The notes below the pieces were generated by a model, which worked only from the letters and a program-made list of their open reading frames with translations, searched no databases and had not been told where the DNA came from. Positions 24,775-34,037 of a stretch of DNA of 64,000 nt are shown in pieces. The DNA is taken from NCBI RefSeq assembly GCF_030403745.1, contig NZ_JAQMWP010000016.1, positions 124,001 to 188,000 of the forward strand, written 5' to 3'. Each line of letters opens with the position of its first letter. The first letter of the stretch is position 1. Source of the DNA: Streptomyces sp. S.PB5 (GTDB taxonomy: Bacteria > Actinomycetota > Actinomycetes > Streptomycetales > Streptomycetaceae). The translations under genes were made by a program, and so were the position numbers.

Positions 24775-25788
24775 TCAGTCCTTCGTCGGCATGGCCCGGC
24801 GCGACTGGCGCTGACCGTGGTCAGCACCTGGGTCGGACGTCCTTCGGGAAGCCGCTCGGCCAACCCCCTCGTCAGCGGCGAGGAAGAGAACCGCGAACAG
24901 CAGCAGGGCCGTGCCTGTGAGAACGATCGCGTTGAGCCGCTCATCGAAGACCAGGATGCCGATGACCGCCGCGGTGAGCGGCTCGACCAGGGCGACCACG
25001 GACGCCGTGGTCGCCCGTACGGCGCCGAGGCCGGCGAAGAACAACGTGTACGCCAGGGCTGTAGGCGCAGCCCCCAGGTAGAGGATCAGAGCCAGGGTCC
25101 ATGCCGGTCGCTCCATGCCGGGCAGCAGGCCCTCCAGCAGAGCCATCGGCAGAAGGCAGACCGTGCCGACCGCGAAACCTGTGACTGTGGACTCGAACAC
25201 GCCACCGGCGTTCTCCCGACCGGAGAAGCGGCCCAGCAACGTCACGCCCGCGTACCCGGCGGCGGAGAGCAGCGCGTATCCGATGCCCAAGAGGGGAGCC
25301 GGGCCAGTGCTCCCATCAGCGCCCCCCATCAGCAGCACCAAGCCGACAACGCCGCTCGCCACCGCGGCGGTTCCGGCGACGCCGGTGCGCTCGCCCAGCG
25401 TGAGCCGGGCTCCGACCGCGACCAGCACCGGACCCGAGCCCAGGGTCACCACCGTGGCCACGGTCAGCCCGGCCTGCTGCACGGAGGCGAAGTAGGCCGT
25501 CTGGTACACCGCCAGCCCGAAGCCTGTGATCAGGGCCCGCCGCGGGTTCGCCGCGAACGTCGCACGCAGCGACAGCGCCGTCTCGGGCCGCCGAGACCGT
25601 CGCACCAGGTGAGCTACCAGAAGTAGCCCGAGTCCGGTCAGGAACCGCCAGAAGGAAACAGAGATGGGGCCGATTCCGCCGACGTCGTACAGTTCAGCGG
25701 CCACCGCACCGCCAGTGCCCCACGCTGTGGCCGCAATCGCGACGTAGAGAACACCCTGCCGAACGGGCAGGGCAGAAGAGGACTGCAA
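24775..25788 (-). CDS. EamA/DMT-type exporter
   Basis: This 337-residue membrane protein has ten hydrophobic segments in two EamA repeats: YVAIAATAWGTGGAVAAELY at the start, and LLGIGYALLSAAGYAGVTLLGRF at the second repeat, ending ASVVALVEPLTAAVIGILVFDERL. Members export amino acids and small metabolites. It is on the same strand and 256 bases upstream of the diiron oxidase gene, so it is a plausible export and self-resistance partner of the pathway. The basic tail after about residue 310 is not part of the fold. Confidence 0.88.
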   Translation of the reverse strand: MQSSSALPVRQGVLYVAIAATAWGTGGAVAAELYDVGGIGPISVSFWRFLTGLGLLLVAHLVRRSRRPETALSLRATFAANPRRALITGFGLAVYQTAYFASVQQAGLTVATVVTLGSGPVLVAVGARLTLGERTGVAGTAAVASGVVGLVLLMGGADGSTGPAPLLGIGYALLSAAGYAGVTLLGRFSGRENAGGVFESTVTGFAVGTVCLLPMALLEGLLPGMERPAWTLALILYLGAAPTALAYTLFFAGLGAVRATTASVVALVEPLTAAVIGILVFDERLNAIVLTGTALLLFAVLFLAADEGVGRAASRRTSDPGADHGQRQSRRAMPTKD

Positions 25789-26029
25789 CTGAGGTCTCCT
25801 CGATTGATTGCCATCACGATGTCTCCGTGGGCAACCCGCGCAGCCACCCCGGTAACCCCGGGATGGCTCTGCATGACTGCCCGCCTTAAGCGGCGGGCGG
25901 CGGAGGCGTCAGAAACAGCTGCATGTGATCACCTTACCCGGCCATGGGCAGGCATCCCAGCATGGGCCGGACCTGCCCACCGCTCGGGGACAGGTCCCCG
26001 CGTTCGACCTGCGCGTTCTTCAAGCACTG

Positions 26030-26299
26030 TCAGAGGCCATCCGCAGGAAGGCGAAGCGCGCTGTCGTACGGGCCGGGCGGGATGTGGAGGGTGGCGGTGT
26101 CGTAGTCGCCGAAGCGCAGCACGTTGTCCCTGCGGTGCGGGCTGAGCGCGGCGATGTCGTCGGGGCTCAGCTCCCAGCCCTGCGCGGCCATCTGACGCAG
26201 TGTGTCGGTCATGTCGACGGTGGTGGAGAAGATGCTGTTGGCCATCAGGTCGAGGAACTTGACCGCTTTCTCCTGGAGTTCGGGGTCGCGGGAGCGCAG
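26030..26299 (-). pseudogene. Tn3-family transposase, C-terminal remnant
   Basis: Minus-strand frame reads LQEKAVKFLDLMANSIFSTTVDMTDTLRQMAAQGWELSPDDIAALSPHRRDNVLRFGDY and ends at a natural stop at 26030. This matches the last 85 residues of Tn3-type transposases (ELQEKAxKF...LSPYxxxxxxRFGxY). It is cut at 26300 by the right end of the IS605-type element. The 241 bases between the EamA gene and this stop (25789-26029) hold nothing I recognise. Confidence 0.75.
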
Positions 26300-26360
26300 T
26301 TGACTTGCGCCTCGGGTTGAAGCCCGGGGATTCTGGCCTTCTCGACTGATTGCTGTGCCG

Positions 26361-27078
26361 CTACGCGGCACGGTTTCCGGTCGGGAATCCGTGGCTTCCT
26401 GTTTCTTCGCGCCGTGCCGGGATTGCTCCTGGTCTTACCGGCGCTCCGCAGGCTGACACCGCCAGTCCGGCGGCCGTTTTCACGTTGAGTGCGGCGTTGG
26501 TGTCGCGGTCGTGGACGGTGCCGCAGGCGGTACAGGTCCATGCCCGGACGTGGAGGGGTTTGGGTCCGTCCACGGCGCCGCAGGTGGAGCAGGTCTGGGA
26601 GGTCGGGGTGAACCGGCCGATGGTGACCAGGGTGCGGCCATACCGTTGCGCCTTGTACGCGAGCATGCCGAGGAACGATGCCCATCCAGCATCCTGCACC
26701 GACTTGGCCACCCTGGTGCGCGCGAGTCCTTTCACCGCCAGGTCCTCCACCGCGATTGCTTGGTTCTCGCAGATCAGCTTCGTGGAGAGCTGGTGGTGGA
26801 ACTCACGGCGCGCGTCAGCGACCTGGGCGTGGGCGACCTTCAGGCGGGCCTTGCTGCGGTTCTTGGATCCCTTCTGCTTGCGGGACAGCTGCTGCTGGGC
26901 CTTCTTCAGCTTCTTGATGACGGTGACGGAGGTGGGGGTGGTGGGCAGGGTGCGGGACCATTTCACCTTCACCGCGCCGATCTTCGGCAGGTTCAGACGG
27001 CCGGCGTCCGTGATCCTCCAGCGGGCGTTGGCGGTGAACCGGATCGACTGCCGGGCGTCCTTACGGGACTTGAACCGA
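26361..27078 (-). pseudogene. tnpB: TnpB remnant, N-terminus and RuvC-I missing
   Basis: The frame starts inside the wedge/recognition part (RFKSRKDARQSIRFTANARW, LPKIGAVKVKWSRTLP). It jumps from SVTVI straight to KKLKKAQQQLSRKQKGSKNR. In family members about 50 residues with the RuvC-I aspartate (GIDLG-like) lie between these blocks, so the catalytic core is gone. RuvC-II (VEDLAVKGLAR), the zinc ribbon (CSTCG, CTACG) and RuvC-III (HDRDTNAALN) are present. The 5' part before FKSRKD is deleted and joined to tnpA. This cannot be an active nuclease. Confidence 0.85.
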
Positions 27079-27084
27079 GGCGGG

Positions 27085-27423
27085 CCCGTTCCGGCACAAG
27101 GTGTTCACCGATACCCACTTGAGGCGGATCGAGGAGATCATGCGCTCGGTGTGTACGGACTTCGAGTGCGAACTGGTGGAGTTCGACGGTGAGGACAACC
27201 ACGTCCACCTGCTGGTCAACTTCCCGCCCAAGGTCGCCGTGACCAAGCTGGTCAACTCCCTCAAGGGTGTTTCCTCCCGCGTCTGCGCCAGGAGTTCCCC
27301 GACCTGGTGCGCCACTACTGGCGGGCCAACAAGCTCTGGTCCGGCTCCTACTTCGCCGGCACCGTCGGCGGCGCCCTGCTCTGCGTGGTCAAGGGGTACA
27401 TCGAACAGCAGAACCGGCCCGTG
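27085..27423 (+). pseudogene. tnpA: TnpA (Y1 HUH transposase) remnant, truncated and frameshifted
   Basis: The frame reads FRHKVFTDTHLRRIEEIMRSVCTDFECELVEFDGEDNHVHLLVNFPPKVAVTKLVNSLKG, with the HUH motif HVHLL. About 25 N-terminal residues are missing. Near 27272 one base is lost (CGCGTCTG for an expected CGCCGTCTG), after which the family sequence continues one frame over: FPDLVRHYWRANKLWSGSYFAGTVGG. The catalytic tyrosine region VVKGYIEQQNRP follows in that second frame. Confidence 0.85.
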
Positions 27424-27581
27424 CGAGCATCGCCCGGCTCCGCCTGGACGGCCTCGCGACGCTCCCCGCCACGGGTGATGAACACACCATCCGGCTCCGC
27501 CGGACAAGAACCTGCGACGCTCCGCGCCGCAGCCATCACATTCCCTTCACCACCGGGCTGAAGCCCGATGCACTGCGAATG

Positions 27582-28053
27582 AATCCCGGTAGCGACAAGG
27601 GTGCCTGCAGCGACGTGGTGGGGCGGGACAGGCAGCACGGCGACCACCGCTCGGTAGGGGCCACCGGCTCTCCTTGAGGTGAGACGTGGGCTTTGCTCAC
27701 ACCTCAACAGGCCGGGTTCTGACCCCGTTTTGACCACGGGACAGGCAAGATCTTTTTGAATACATGGGGGACCGACCACCTGGCCATGAGGCACTGGGTT
27801 TCCCCTTCATTAAGGTACACTCACAGCGCCGAACCGTACCGTGGTGACACTTCCTTTGATCTCCGCGAGATCGCCCTTTATCGATCAAAAGTGACCACCG
27901 AAGCGATCGATCGGAATGCACTATTCCAATTAATGGCCACCGAGATGGTCAGGTCGGCACCGTCTATCCCTTTTCGGGTTGCGAGTGGCTAGACTTCTCG
28001 TGGTTGCCGTGTGGCGCGATCCCATGCGCCTGCCGACTGCACTGGGGGGCCTG
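27582..28053. other. Intergenic stretch with hairpin and possible promoter
   Basis: No gene is supported here. A hairpin (TTGAGGTGAG at 27674-27683, TCACACCTCAA at 27697-27707) may be a terminator. From about 27740 the composition becomes less GC-rich than its surroundings, which fits either a promoter region for the gene at 28054 or acquired DNA. Confidence 0.4.
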
Positions 28054-28392
28054 GTGAGCAGTGAAATCGAACTAGTGAGGACGGCGGCTCAGGATCTGTC
28101 CGACACAGTGCGCCGAATAGTCTCTGAATGGCGCACACAGCACGCAGTGGACACAGAGGCAATCAGGCAGATCAGGGCCCGATCACAGACCTTGATAAAC
28201 GTGAGCATCGGGCAAGGCCTTGGTGAACTGAATCGCGTCACCCAGGAAGAGATCGAAAAATTTGCGCTGCAGTTGCAGAACAGCTCCCTTCCTGACAGTT
28301 CGAGGGACCGGGCAGCCACACGACTTCTCCAGCTGGAGACTCTCCTTGAACGCAACATCGAGGATTACTACGAGAAGGTCCGGAGGATCTAG
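28054..28392 (+). CDS. Helical hypothetical protein next to CHAT system
   Basis: This protein of 112 residues has its GTG 28054 4 bases after TGGGGGG, and the domain-like part begins there (SSEIELVRTAAQDLSDTVRRIVSEW). The whole chain predicts as amphipathic helices, ending LQLETLLERNIEDYYEKVRRI. No cysteines or membrane segment. I do not recognise the family. It leads a three-gene plus-strand set with the next two small genes, and the set converges on the TPR-CHAT gene, suggesting helper proteins of that conflict module. Confidence 0.6.
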   Translation: MSSEIELVRTAAQDLSDTVRRIVSEWRTQHAVDTEAIRQIRARSQTLINVSIGQGLGELNRVTQEEIEKFALQLQNSSLPDSSRDRAATRLLQLETLLERNIEDYYEKVRRI

Positions 28393-28394
28393 CC

Positions 28395-28670
28395 ATGGCG
28401 CCGTCCAGCAGGCGGAGGCCAGCTGGTCAGGGCGATGGGAATCCCGTCGAACGGCCCTTTGCCTCCACCGATGACCACCCGGCCGACGACCTGGCTGTTC
28501 GTATGCTGATCATGCTGAGCGAGTGGAAGATACACCACAACCTCGGCCACTTGTCCGATGAACTGGTGCTGCGTCGCGCGCTTTCCGTGATCAAGAATCT
28601 TCAGCGGCTCTCCGAATTGGGTGGAGATCTACATTTGAACGACCCTTCGACATTCAGAAAAGGACGGTGA
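28395..28670 (+). CDS. Small hypothetical protein next to CHAT system
   Basis: This 91-residue protein has a disordered basic start (MAPSSRRRPAGQGDGNPVERP) followed by two helices: DDLAVRMLIMLSEWKIHHNLGHLSDELVLRRAL and VIKNLQRLSELG. It starts 2 bases after the previous stop and overlaps the next gene by 4 bases. No family recognised. Size and placement resemble the small adaptor proteins often coded with caspase or CHAT proteases, but I could not match it to a named one. Confidence 0.6.
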   Translation: MAPSSRRRPAGQGDGNPVERPFASTDDHPADDLAVRMLIMLSEWKIHHNLGHLSDELVLRRALSVIKNLQRLSELGGDLHLNDPSTFRKGR

Positions 28671-28864
28671 TTGAACTGCTCGGCATCATTGCGGGTGTGA
28701 TTGTGGGCAGCGCGCTGTCGGCGCGGCGGGACATGGTCCGCGAGGAGATCGAGTACCAGATGCTGCGGCGGGCCGCTGTCCGGGCCGAAACGGAACGAGC
28801 GTTGCGTCGGGCCCGGGAACTGGGGCGTGAGGCACGCGAGGACATCGAGGCTATCGGACCCTGA
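28667..28864 (+). CDS. Small single-pass membrane protein with coiled-coil tail
   Basis: This 65-residue protein starts at GTG 28667, overlapping the previous stop (GTGA). Residues 2-18 (IELLGIIAGVIVGSALS) form one membrane helix. The rest is a charged heptad-like helix (REEIEYQMLRRAAVRAETERALRRARELGREAREDIEAIG). It could anchor the neighbouring helical proteins at the membrane. No family recognised. Confidence 0.65.
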   Translation: MIELLGIIAGVIVGSALSARRDMVREEIEYQMLRRAAVRAETERALRRARELGREAREDIEAIGP

Positions 28865-29090
28865 GAATGTCTCATGGATGATCCAGGAACGGCAGTCGCG
28901 GGGGATCCTCCCCGTGCCTGGGGGCTCCCGCCAGGGATTCAGCGAAGTCACGTGATGCCCCGGTTTGCGCTCGTGATGTCCCAGAAGGTGAGGGACGCCG
29001 AACGTCCACGAACTCGTTGGTACTGCCGGAAGTTCGAGCCTGACATAAAGGCCAAGGAAGCTCGATGGGCATCCGGACTTGCGAGCCTGG

Positions 29091-32000
29091 TCACGGGCCG
29101 ATGTGGATGTATGGCGCCCACACGGTGAGCTGGTTCGGGTGGCTCTTACGCATGTGCAGGAGAGCCTTGTGGAGTGCTTCGGCGACTGACCGTGGGGCGG
29201 CTGTCCCGCTGTGTCGGAGTGCCGTGTAGACCTGTGCGGCGACCTCTGGGGAGGTCGAATCGTAGATGCTCCATAGTGTTGCGATGACGTGGCGGAACCC
29301 GATGGTGGCCAGTGCCGCGGCCAGGTGGATGGACTCATCGAGGAGGCCTGTGCCGCCGATGGCGGTCTGGCAGGCGGAGAGGAATGCCAGCTCGGCCTGG
29401 GAGGATGTCTGCTCGGCCATGTCATGGACGGTGAGCATCCCGTCCGCCAGGAAGAGCCCGCCTCTGCTCGGGCGTGAGAAGTCCTGTCCGCCGTGGCAGG
29501 AGAAGTGTGCCCACGTATGTCGGGGCAGTTCCTCCAGAGCCCGCTGTCGCGTGGCCTGGTCTCTGGTCACCAGCGTGTACTGGGCTGGGTGGGCAGCAGC
29601 GATGCGTTCGACCTCGGGCACCGCTTGAGGCAGGTGGTGCTGGTGCGGTGCGTCGGGAACCGCCATGAGCAGGAGCCGGGGGGCATCGTGCGGCGCAGGG
29701 CGTTGCCGCGCTCGGATCAGTGCCCGAAGTGTCGGGGTGTAGGACGAGACGACGTGGTCGATGACCGCAGTTGTCTCCGTGGCGGGACCGGCGGCGTGCA
29801 GGGGAAAAACCGCCAGCGGGCCGGTCGGACACCACCACACCCGCCGCTGGGTGGACGTTTCGGAATCGGGGAGACGGTCCAGGACCGGGGCGGTGACCGC
29901 GGTCCACAGCCAGTCCAGTGCGGCCCTGATACGCATCCGGGCCTTGACCATCTCTCCCAGTGCGCCGCTTGCGGCAGCGTCCTGGAGTTGCTGGAGTGCG
30001 TGGATGTAGTCGTTGGCCCGGAGTGTGGCCTGCTCCTCGTCGGCTGCCTGACTGAGCCGTACGACGACAGGCGTGCCGCGCTGCGTCATTATGATGGCGT
30101 CGCTGCGGTACGAGCTGATGTTGAGAACGATGACCGGTCCTTCGGCCGCCGCTCGCGTGAGCCGGTGGTAGGCGGGTGCGCTCAGGAAGTCTTCGAAGCC
30201 GCGCAGGTTGCGCACCCGCGTCAACAGGCGGTCCCGCTCGTGGGCGAGACGGACCCGGCGGTCGTCGTCCTTCACAGAGGTTGCGGGGTGCGGCAGGCCG
30301 GCTGTGTCGGCGGTACTGCTGGTGTCTGTGGAGGACAGGGCGCGCAGCGCGGCATGCACCTCGTCGAGTCGTCGGGCCAGCGCCGGGGCGGCCTGTGCCA
30401 GGTCGTCGAGGTCCGTGGTCACGTCAAGGGCGAGATTCCATAGAGCGGAGCGCCCTTGTTCCAGCAACTCGACCGCCAGGCAGGGATCGTCGCGCTGCAG
30501 TGCGCAGGCGGCCGCGTCCCGGGCGACTCCGGAAGCGTGAGCAAGTCGGTACTCCTGATCCGTACGACGCAGTCCGGGCCATGCCAGTTGCCCGTACAGG
30601 TCGAGCGCCCTGCGGAATCCTTCTACGGCGGTATCCCATTTCCCAGCCGAGGCCGCGGTGTTGCCCCAGTAGGCGGCAGCGTCGAAGCGTAGCTGAGCGG
30701 GGGCCGCATCGTCGGCACACACCAGGCGCCAGGCATCGATGGCCGACGCGAGGTCCTTCGGACGTCCGGCCGCCCGATAGCGCTGCCAGCAGGCCATGGC
30801 CAGGCTGTACGTCCACTGCGCACGGTCCCCCGCCTTGCCGGGGCAGGCTGCAGCCTTGAAGGCAGTGTCGACGCGGTCATCGAGGGCGCCGGCGTCGCCG
30901 GTGAGGCGATACAGCTCACGCAGCAGCTCGGCGCGGCTTTGGAGCACGTCACCTTCAGGCGGTCCGGCCGTCAAGGGATCCAGGACGCGAAGGCCCTCGC
31001 GAACCGTGTCCGCGTTGTTGTCCAGTCCGGCCTGGATGTGGAGGTGATCGGCCAAAGCGATCCGCATACGGCGTTCATGGGCCGTTCCCATGGCCAGCTC
31101 GAGCGCCTCGCGGGAAAGAGCGAGGGCTTTGCGTCCGAGGGTGTGGTCGTCGGTGGCGAGGGCGCGCCGCATCCACGACCGTGCCACGTTGGCCAGCCGA
31201 CCGGGGCGATGAGGGTGGCGCGGTGACGTGGCATCCAGGGCCTGCTCATAGAGCTGAGCTGCCTCATGGTGATCGGACTCGGAGCCGAGGCGGCCGGCTC
31301 GGTAGACGAGAGCATTGGCCAGATTCACAAGACCTTCGATGCGCCGTTCACGCCCCGTGGAGAGGCTCTCACGGTATGACTCGATGCCCGCGTTCAGATC
31401 GTCCAGCGCTCCCCGCCACTCGAAACGGATGATCCGTGAGACGGCGAGGTTCATGTGGCACCGTGAGGCGTCATCCGGGTCGCAGGATCGGACCGCCTCT
31501 TCGTGGACCGAGACGGCCTCGTCCAGCACGGCCGAGTCTCCGGTCTTGTTCGCCTGGGCGGCGAGCGCGCTGCCGAGACTGCTCAGCCGGCCGGCGCGGC
31601 GAGCCGGCTCAGTGGTGGCGTCAACGGCCTTCCGGTGGAGGGCGATCGCTTCGGTGAGGCTGTCTTCGTTGCCTGTGATCTCTCCACGGATCGCGAGCAC
31701 CGCACCAAGAAGGTTCATCGCCGCCGGGTTCTCCGGAGAGGCGTGCAGTGCTTCACGGTAGGCCGCGACCTGGTTGTCGAGGTCGGTGAGGTCGGCCCGC
31801 GTCTGGTAGCGCAGTTCCAGCGCCTGACCAAGCTTCTCCTGGCGGGAGGCGCGTTGGGGATGCTCCGCGGGGGTCAGCGCGGTGGACTCTTCAAGTGCGC
31901 GGATCGCATCGTCGATGTCCTCGATGCGGCCGTTCAGCCGGAAGCGGCTCGTCAGCAAGGTGCCCAGGTTCGCCTGGAGCGAGGGGAACAGCCGGGTGCG

Positions 32001-33563
32001 GTGATCGGCAGACAGGACGTCACGGTACAAGGCGATGGCCCGGTCCAGCATGCCGGGATCGGGAGGCTCGGAGCGGCGGTACATCACCCCTGTAGCCACC
32101 GCCTCGTTCAGCTTCGCCGTCGACCGCAAGGGATCACCGGCAGGAAGCTCACGCAGCACCTGATCCAGCAGGAGAAGGGCACGCCGGGCGTCGGATGCGT
32201 CGCCGTTGCATCCGGCACGGCCGACGAGGCCGCTCGCAAGGGAGACCCGCGCCGCGGCTGTGCGCGGGTCGTCGGCGGGCAGTGCCTCCAGGGCCGCCTC
32301 ATAGTGACGGACCGCCAGGTCGTGGCCGACGGAATCACTCTCGCCCGCGCGCGCCGAGTACAGCGCTGCGAGGTTTTGCAGTGCGGCCCAGCGGTCGGAT
32401 CCGGTGATGTCCGGCCCGTCCGAGGCACCGGACGCACCGGAGATGTCGGCCCAAGCCTGCTCCGCGAGCGGGATGGCGGCCTCCAGATCGGCGGCGTCCT
32501 GGGTGAGGAGGAAGCGCTGCACCCCGATCTCGGCTTGGACGGCCCGCAGCCGGGCGTCGGCTTGCGGAAGCTCGGTGAGTACGAGTTCCGCCTCGCGGAG
32601 AACGGTCAGGACATTGGTGGTCCGGCCGTCCTTGAAGTACAGCAGCAGGGCACGGACCAAGTGAAGGGCATGTTCGGCTCCATCCTCGGTGTGAGAGCCG
32701 GACTTCCACGCTGTGCGCAGTGCCGACGCTGCGGCATCGAGGTCGGCGGGGTCGTGGCTGCGCTGCCAGCGGGCCAGAAGAGCCATGCCCAGCAGATGGT
32801 GGGCGCGGGTCCACACGCCGTTCTGCGTACCCGGCGCCGGGAATCCGGTGCAGGCTCGGAAGAGGCCGATCGCCTCGTCCAAGTCTTCCGGGCGCCCACT
32901 CGTATCGGCTCTGGCCTGCAATGCCTGGCCCAGGAGCGACTCGGCTATGCCGTGCAGGTGTTGTGGGGAAGGCAGAGCGACGCCTGCTCTACCGGCGGCC
33001 ACCGCGCCGTCCAGAGCGTCTGGGTCGTGGCCCTCTTCGTACCGGCGCCTCAGCAGGTCACAGAGGTTGACGTGAGCCCGGCGGCGCTCGTCCTCGTCGG
33101 AGGCATATAGTCCGACCCCCGCGAACAACTCCGCGGCAGCGTGGGGGGCGTCGCCGGGGAAGTCGGCGGGCGGCGGATCCTGGGCCAGGAGGACCGCGAG
33201 ATCGAGGGCATCCCCAGGGTCGTTGAAGGCCATCACCCGCCACATCAGCGGCTCGGGAATCTCCAGTGCGTCCCGGACCTCGGGTGACGAGGCCTGCCAC
33301 AGTGTGGCGAAGCACCGTACGGCCATGTCGAGTTCGCGTGGGCCGTCAGTCTCCGACGTCTGGCTTCGGTACCAGCGGAACCAGCCCAGCAGGTACAGAT
33401 CGCTCCATTGAGATGCGTCGTCCGAAGCCGGTTGCGCCCACAAGGACGTGAGCTCCTCGGCGGCGCGCACCGCTTCAGCGTCGAGTATGACCGTGTCGTC
33501 GTGGCGCTGCGTGTAATCGTTCAGACGCCTGGTCAGTTCCGCCCGGAGCTCTGCCCCCGTCAT
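29091..33563 (-). CDS. TPR-repeat protein with C-terminal CHAT (caspase-like) protease domain
   Basis: This is a 1490-residue protein. Roughly residues 150-1050 are tandem TPR-like helices (recurring patterns such as AIALYRDVL, AVAYREALHASPENPAAMNLLGA, LGSALAAQANKTGD). Residues about 1200-1490 are a CHAT domain: His1357 in AHFSCHGGQDFSRP and Cys1398 in LAFLSACQTAIGGTGLLDES, followed by the family block HLAAALATIGFRHVIATLWSIYDS. Such proteins are inducible proteases in bacterial conflict and programmed-death systems; TPRs bind the trigger or target. ATG 33563 has GGGGGTG upstream; GTG/ATG extensions to 33614 are less likely. It is divergent from the gene at 33682. Confidence 0.9.
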   Translation of the reverse strand: MTGAELRAELTRRLNDYTQRHDDTVILDAEAVRAAEELTSLWAQPASDDASQWSDLYLLGWFRWYRSQTSETDGPRELDMAVRCFATLWQASSPEVRDALEIPEPLMWRVMAFNDPGDALDLAVLLAQDPPPADFPGDAPHAAAELFAGVGLYASDEDERRRAHVNLCDLLRRRYEEGHDPDALDGAVAAGRAGVALPSPQHLHGIAESLLGQALQARADTSGRPEDLDEAIGLFRACTGFPAPGTQNGVWTRAHHLLGMALLARWQRSHDPADLDAAASALRTAWKSGSHTEDGAEHALHLVRALLLYFKDGRTTNVLTVLREAELVLTELPQADARLRAVQAEIGVQRFLLTQDAADLEAAIPLAEQAWADISGASGASDGPDITGSDRWAALQNLAALYSARAGESDSVGHDLAVRHYEAALEALPADDPRTAAARVSLASGLVGRAGCNGDASDARRALLLLDQVLRELPAGDPLRSTAKLNEAVATGVMYRRSEPPDPGMLDRAIALYRDVLSADHRTRLFPSLQANLGTLLTSRFRLNGRIEDIDDAIRALEESTALTPAEHPQRASRQEKLGQALELRYQTRADLTDLDNQVAAYREALHASPENPAAMNLLGAVLAIRGEITGNEDSLTEAIALHRKAVDATTEPARRAGRLSSLGSALAAQANKTGDSAVLDEAVSVHEEAVRSCDPDDASRCHMNLAVSRIIRFEWRGALDDLNAGIESYRESLSTGRERRIEGLVNLANALVYRAGRLGSESDHHEAAQLYEQALDATSPRHPHRPGRLANVARSWMRRALATDDHTLGRKALALSREALELAMGTAHERRMRIALADHLHIQAGLDNNADTVREGLRVLDPLTAGPPEGDVLQSRAELLRELYRLTGDAGALDDRVDTAFKAAACPGKAGDRAQWTYSLAMACWQRYRAAGRPKDLASAIDAWRLVCADDAAPAQLRFDAAAYWGNTAASAGKWDTAVEGFRRALDLYGQLAWPGLRRTDQEYRLAHASGVARDAAACALQRDDPCLAVELLEQGRSALWNLALDVTTDLDDLAQAAPALARRLDEVHAALRALSSTDTSSTADTAGLPHPATSVKDDDRRVRLAHERDRLLTRVRNLRGFEDFLSAPAYHRLTRAAAEGPVIVLNISSYRSDAIIMTQRGTPVVVRLSQAADEEQATLRANDYIHALQQLQDAAASGALGEMVKARMRIRAALDWLWTAVTAPVLDRLPDSETSTQRRVWWCPTGPLAVFPLHAAGPATETTAVIDHVVSSYTPTLRALIRARQRPAPHDAPRLLLMAVPDAPHQHHLPQAVPEVERIAAAHPAQYTLVTRDQATRQRALEELPRHTWAHFSCHGGQDFSRPSRGGLFLADGMLTVHDMAEQTSSQAELAFLSACQTAIGGTGLLDESIHLAAALATIGFRHVIATLWSIYDSTSPEVAAQVYTALRHSGTAAPRSVAEALHKALLHMRKSHPNQLTVWAPYIHIGP

Positions 33564-33681
33564 ACGGCACCCCCGTCCTTCTTCGACAGTAGAAGGCGGC
33601 TGAATGATTGTCATCTGGCCCGGAACCGCTGCTGGGCTCTAGGCTTATCGGTCACGGGCGAGGGGCGAGCGGGGGCGGCCG

Positions 33682-34035
33682 GTGGACGAGCGAAGTGCGC
33701 GGGCACTGCTCTGCGCGGAGCTGCCCCAACTACAGCGTGCTGCCAGAAGCGAGGGATGGAACGACCTGCTGGAACAGGCCGTGGTGCTCGTGCTCGGCGA
33801 GGGCACTGCCTTCGACGCGTGGCGGCTGCTGGGAGCGGACCCCGAGCGGCTGGACAGCCGGGGAAACGGGTCGGGGTTGCCACCCCTTCCCGGGCCGAAG
33901 GCAGCACACGTGATCCCTGGCCAGTACCGCTGCCCCGACCGGGCGTGCCCACGGCAGGAAGTTCGCGACACCCAGGGACGCGTTCCGGTGTGCTCGCTCA
34001 CTGACACACCGATGATTCCGCTGGCAGGGCCATAG
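33682..34035 (+). CDS. Small protein with helical domain and zinc-binding C-terminus
   Basis: This protein has 117 residues. The first 60 are a helical domain (SARALLCAELPQLQRAARSEGWNDLLEQAVVLVLGEG). After a glycine/proline linker comes a probable zinc site, YRCPDRACPRQEVRDTQGRVPVCSLTDTPM (C-x4-C, then C). Such compact helical-plus-ribbon proteins act as adaptors in NTPase and protease conflict systems. It is divergent from the CHAT gene, with 118 bases between starts, and is followed 2 bases after its stop by a membrane protein. Confidence 0.7.
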   Translation: MDERSARALLCAELPQLQRAARSEGWNDLLEQAVVLVLGEGTAFDAWRLLGADPERLDSRGNGSGLPPLPGPKAAHVIPGQYRCPDRACPRQEVRDTQGRVPVCSLTDTPMIPLAGP

Positions 34036-34037
34036 CC

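Larger units (their letters stand above)
26300..27581 (-). mobile_element. IS200/IS605-family element, copy 1 (decayed)
   Basis: Both ends can be placed by comparison with the copy at 46698-47808. The right end has a palindrome (CCTCGGGTTGAAGCCCGGGG, 26310-26329) and a terminal GTCAA (minus strand), ending at 26300. The left end has hairpin CCGGGCTGAAGCCCG (27554-27568) followed by GCACTGCGAATG. Inside are divergent tnpA (plus) and tnpB (minus) remnants. A deletion at about 27080 has removed the 5' ends of both. The element is inserted in a Tn3 transposase remnant. Confidence 0.8.

Noticed and set aside
26361..27078. Active TnpB nuclease
   Set aside because: The RuvC-I segment and the whole N-terminus are missing.
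31503..33110. 535-residue plus-strand open frame
   Set aside because: Antisense shadow of the TPR region of the CHAT protein.
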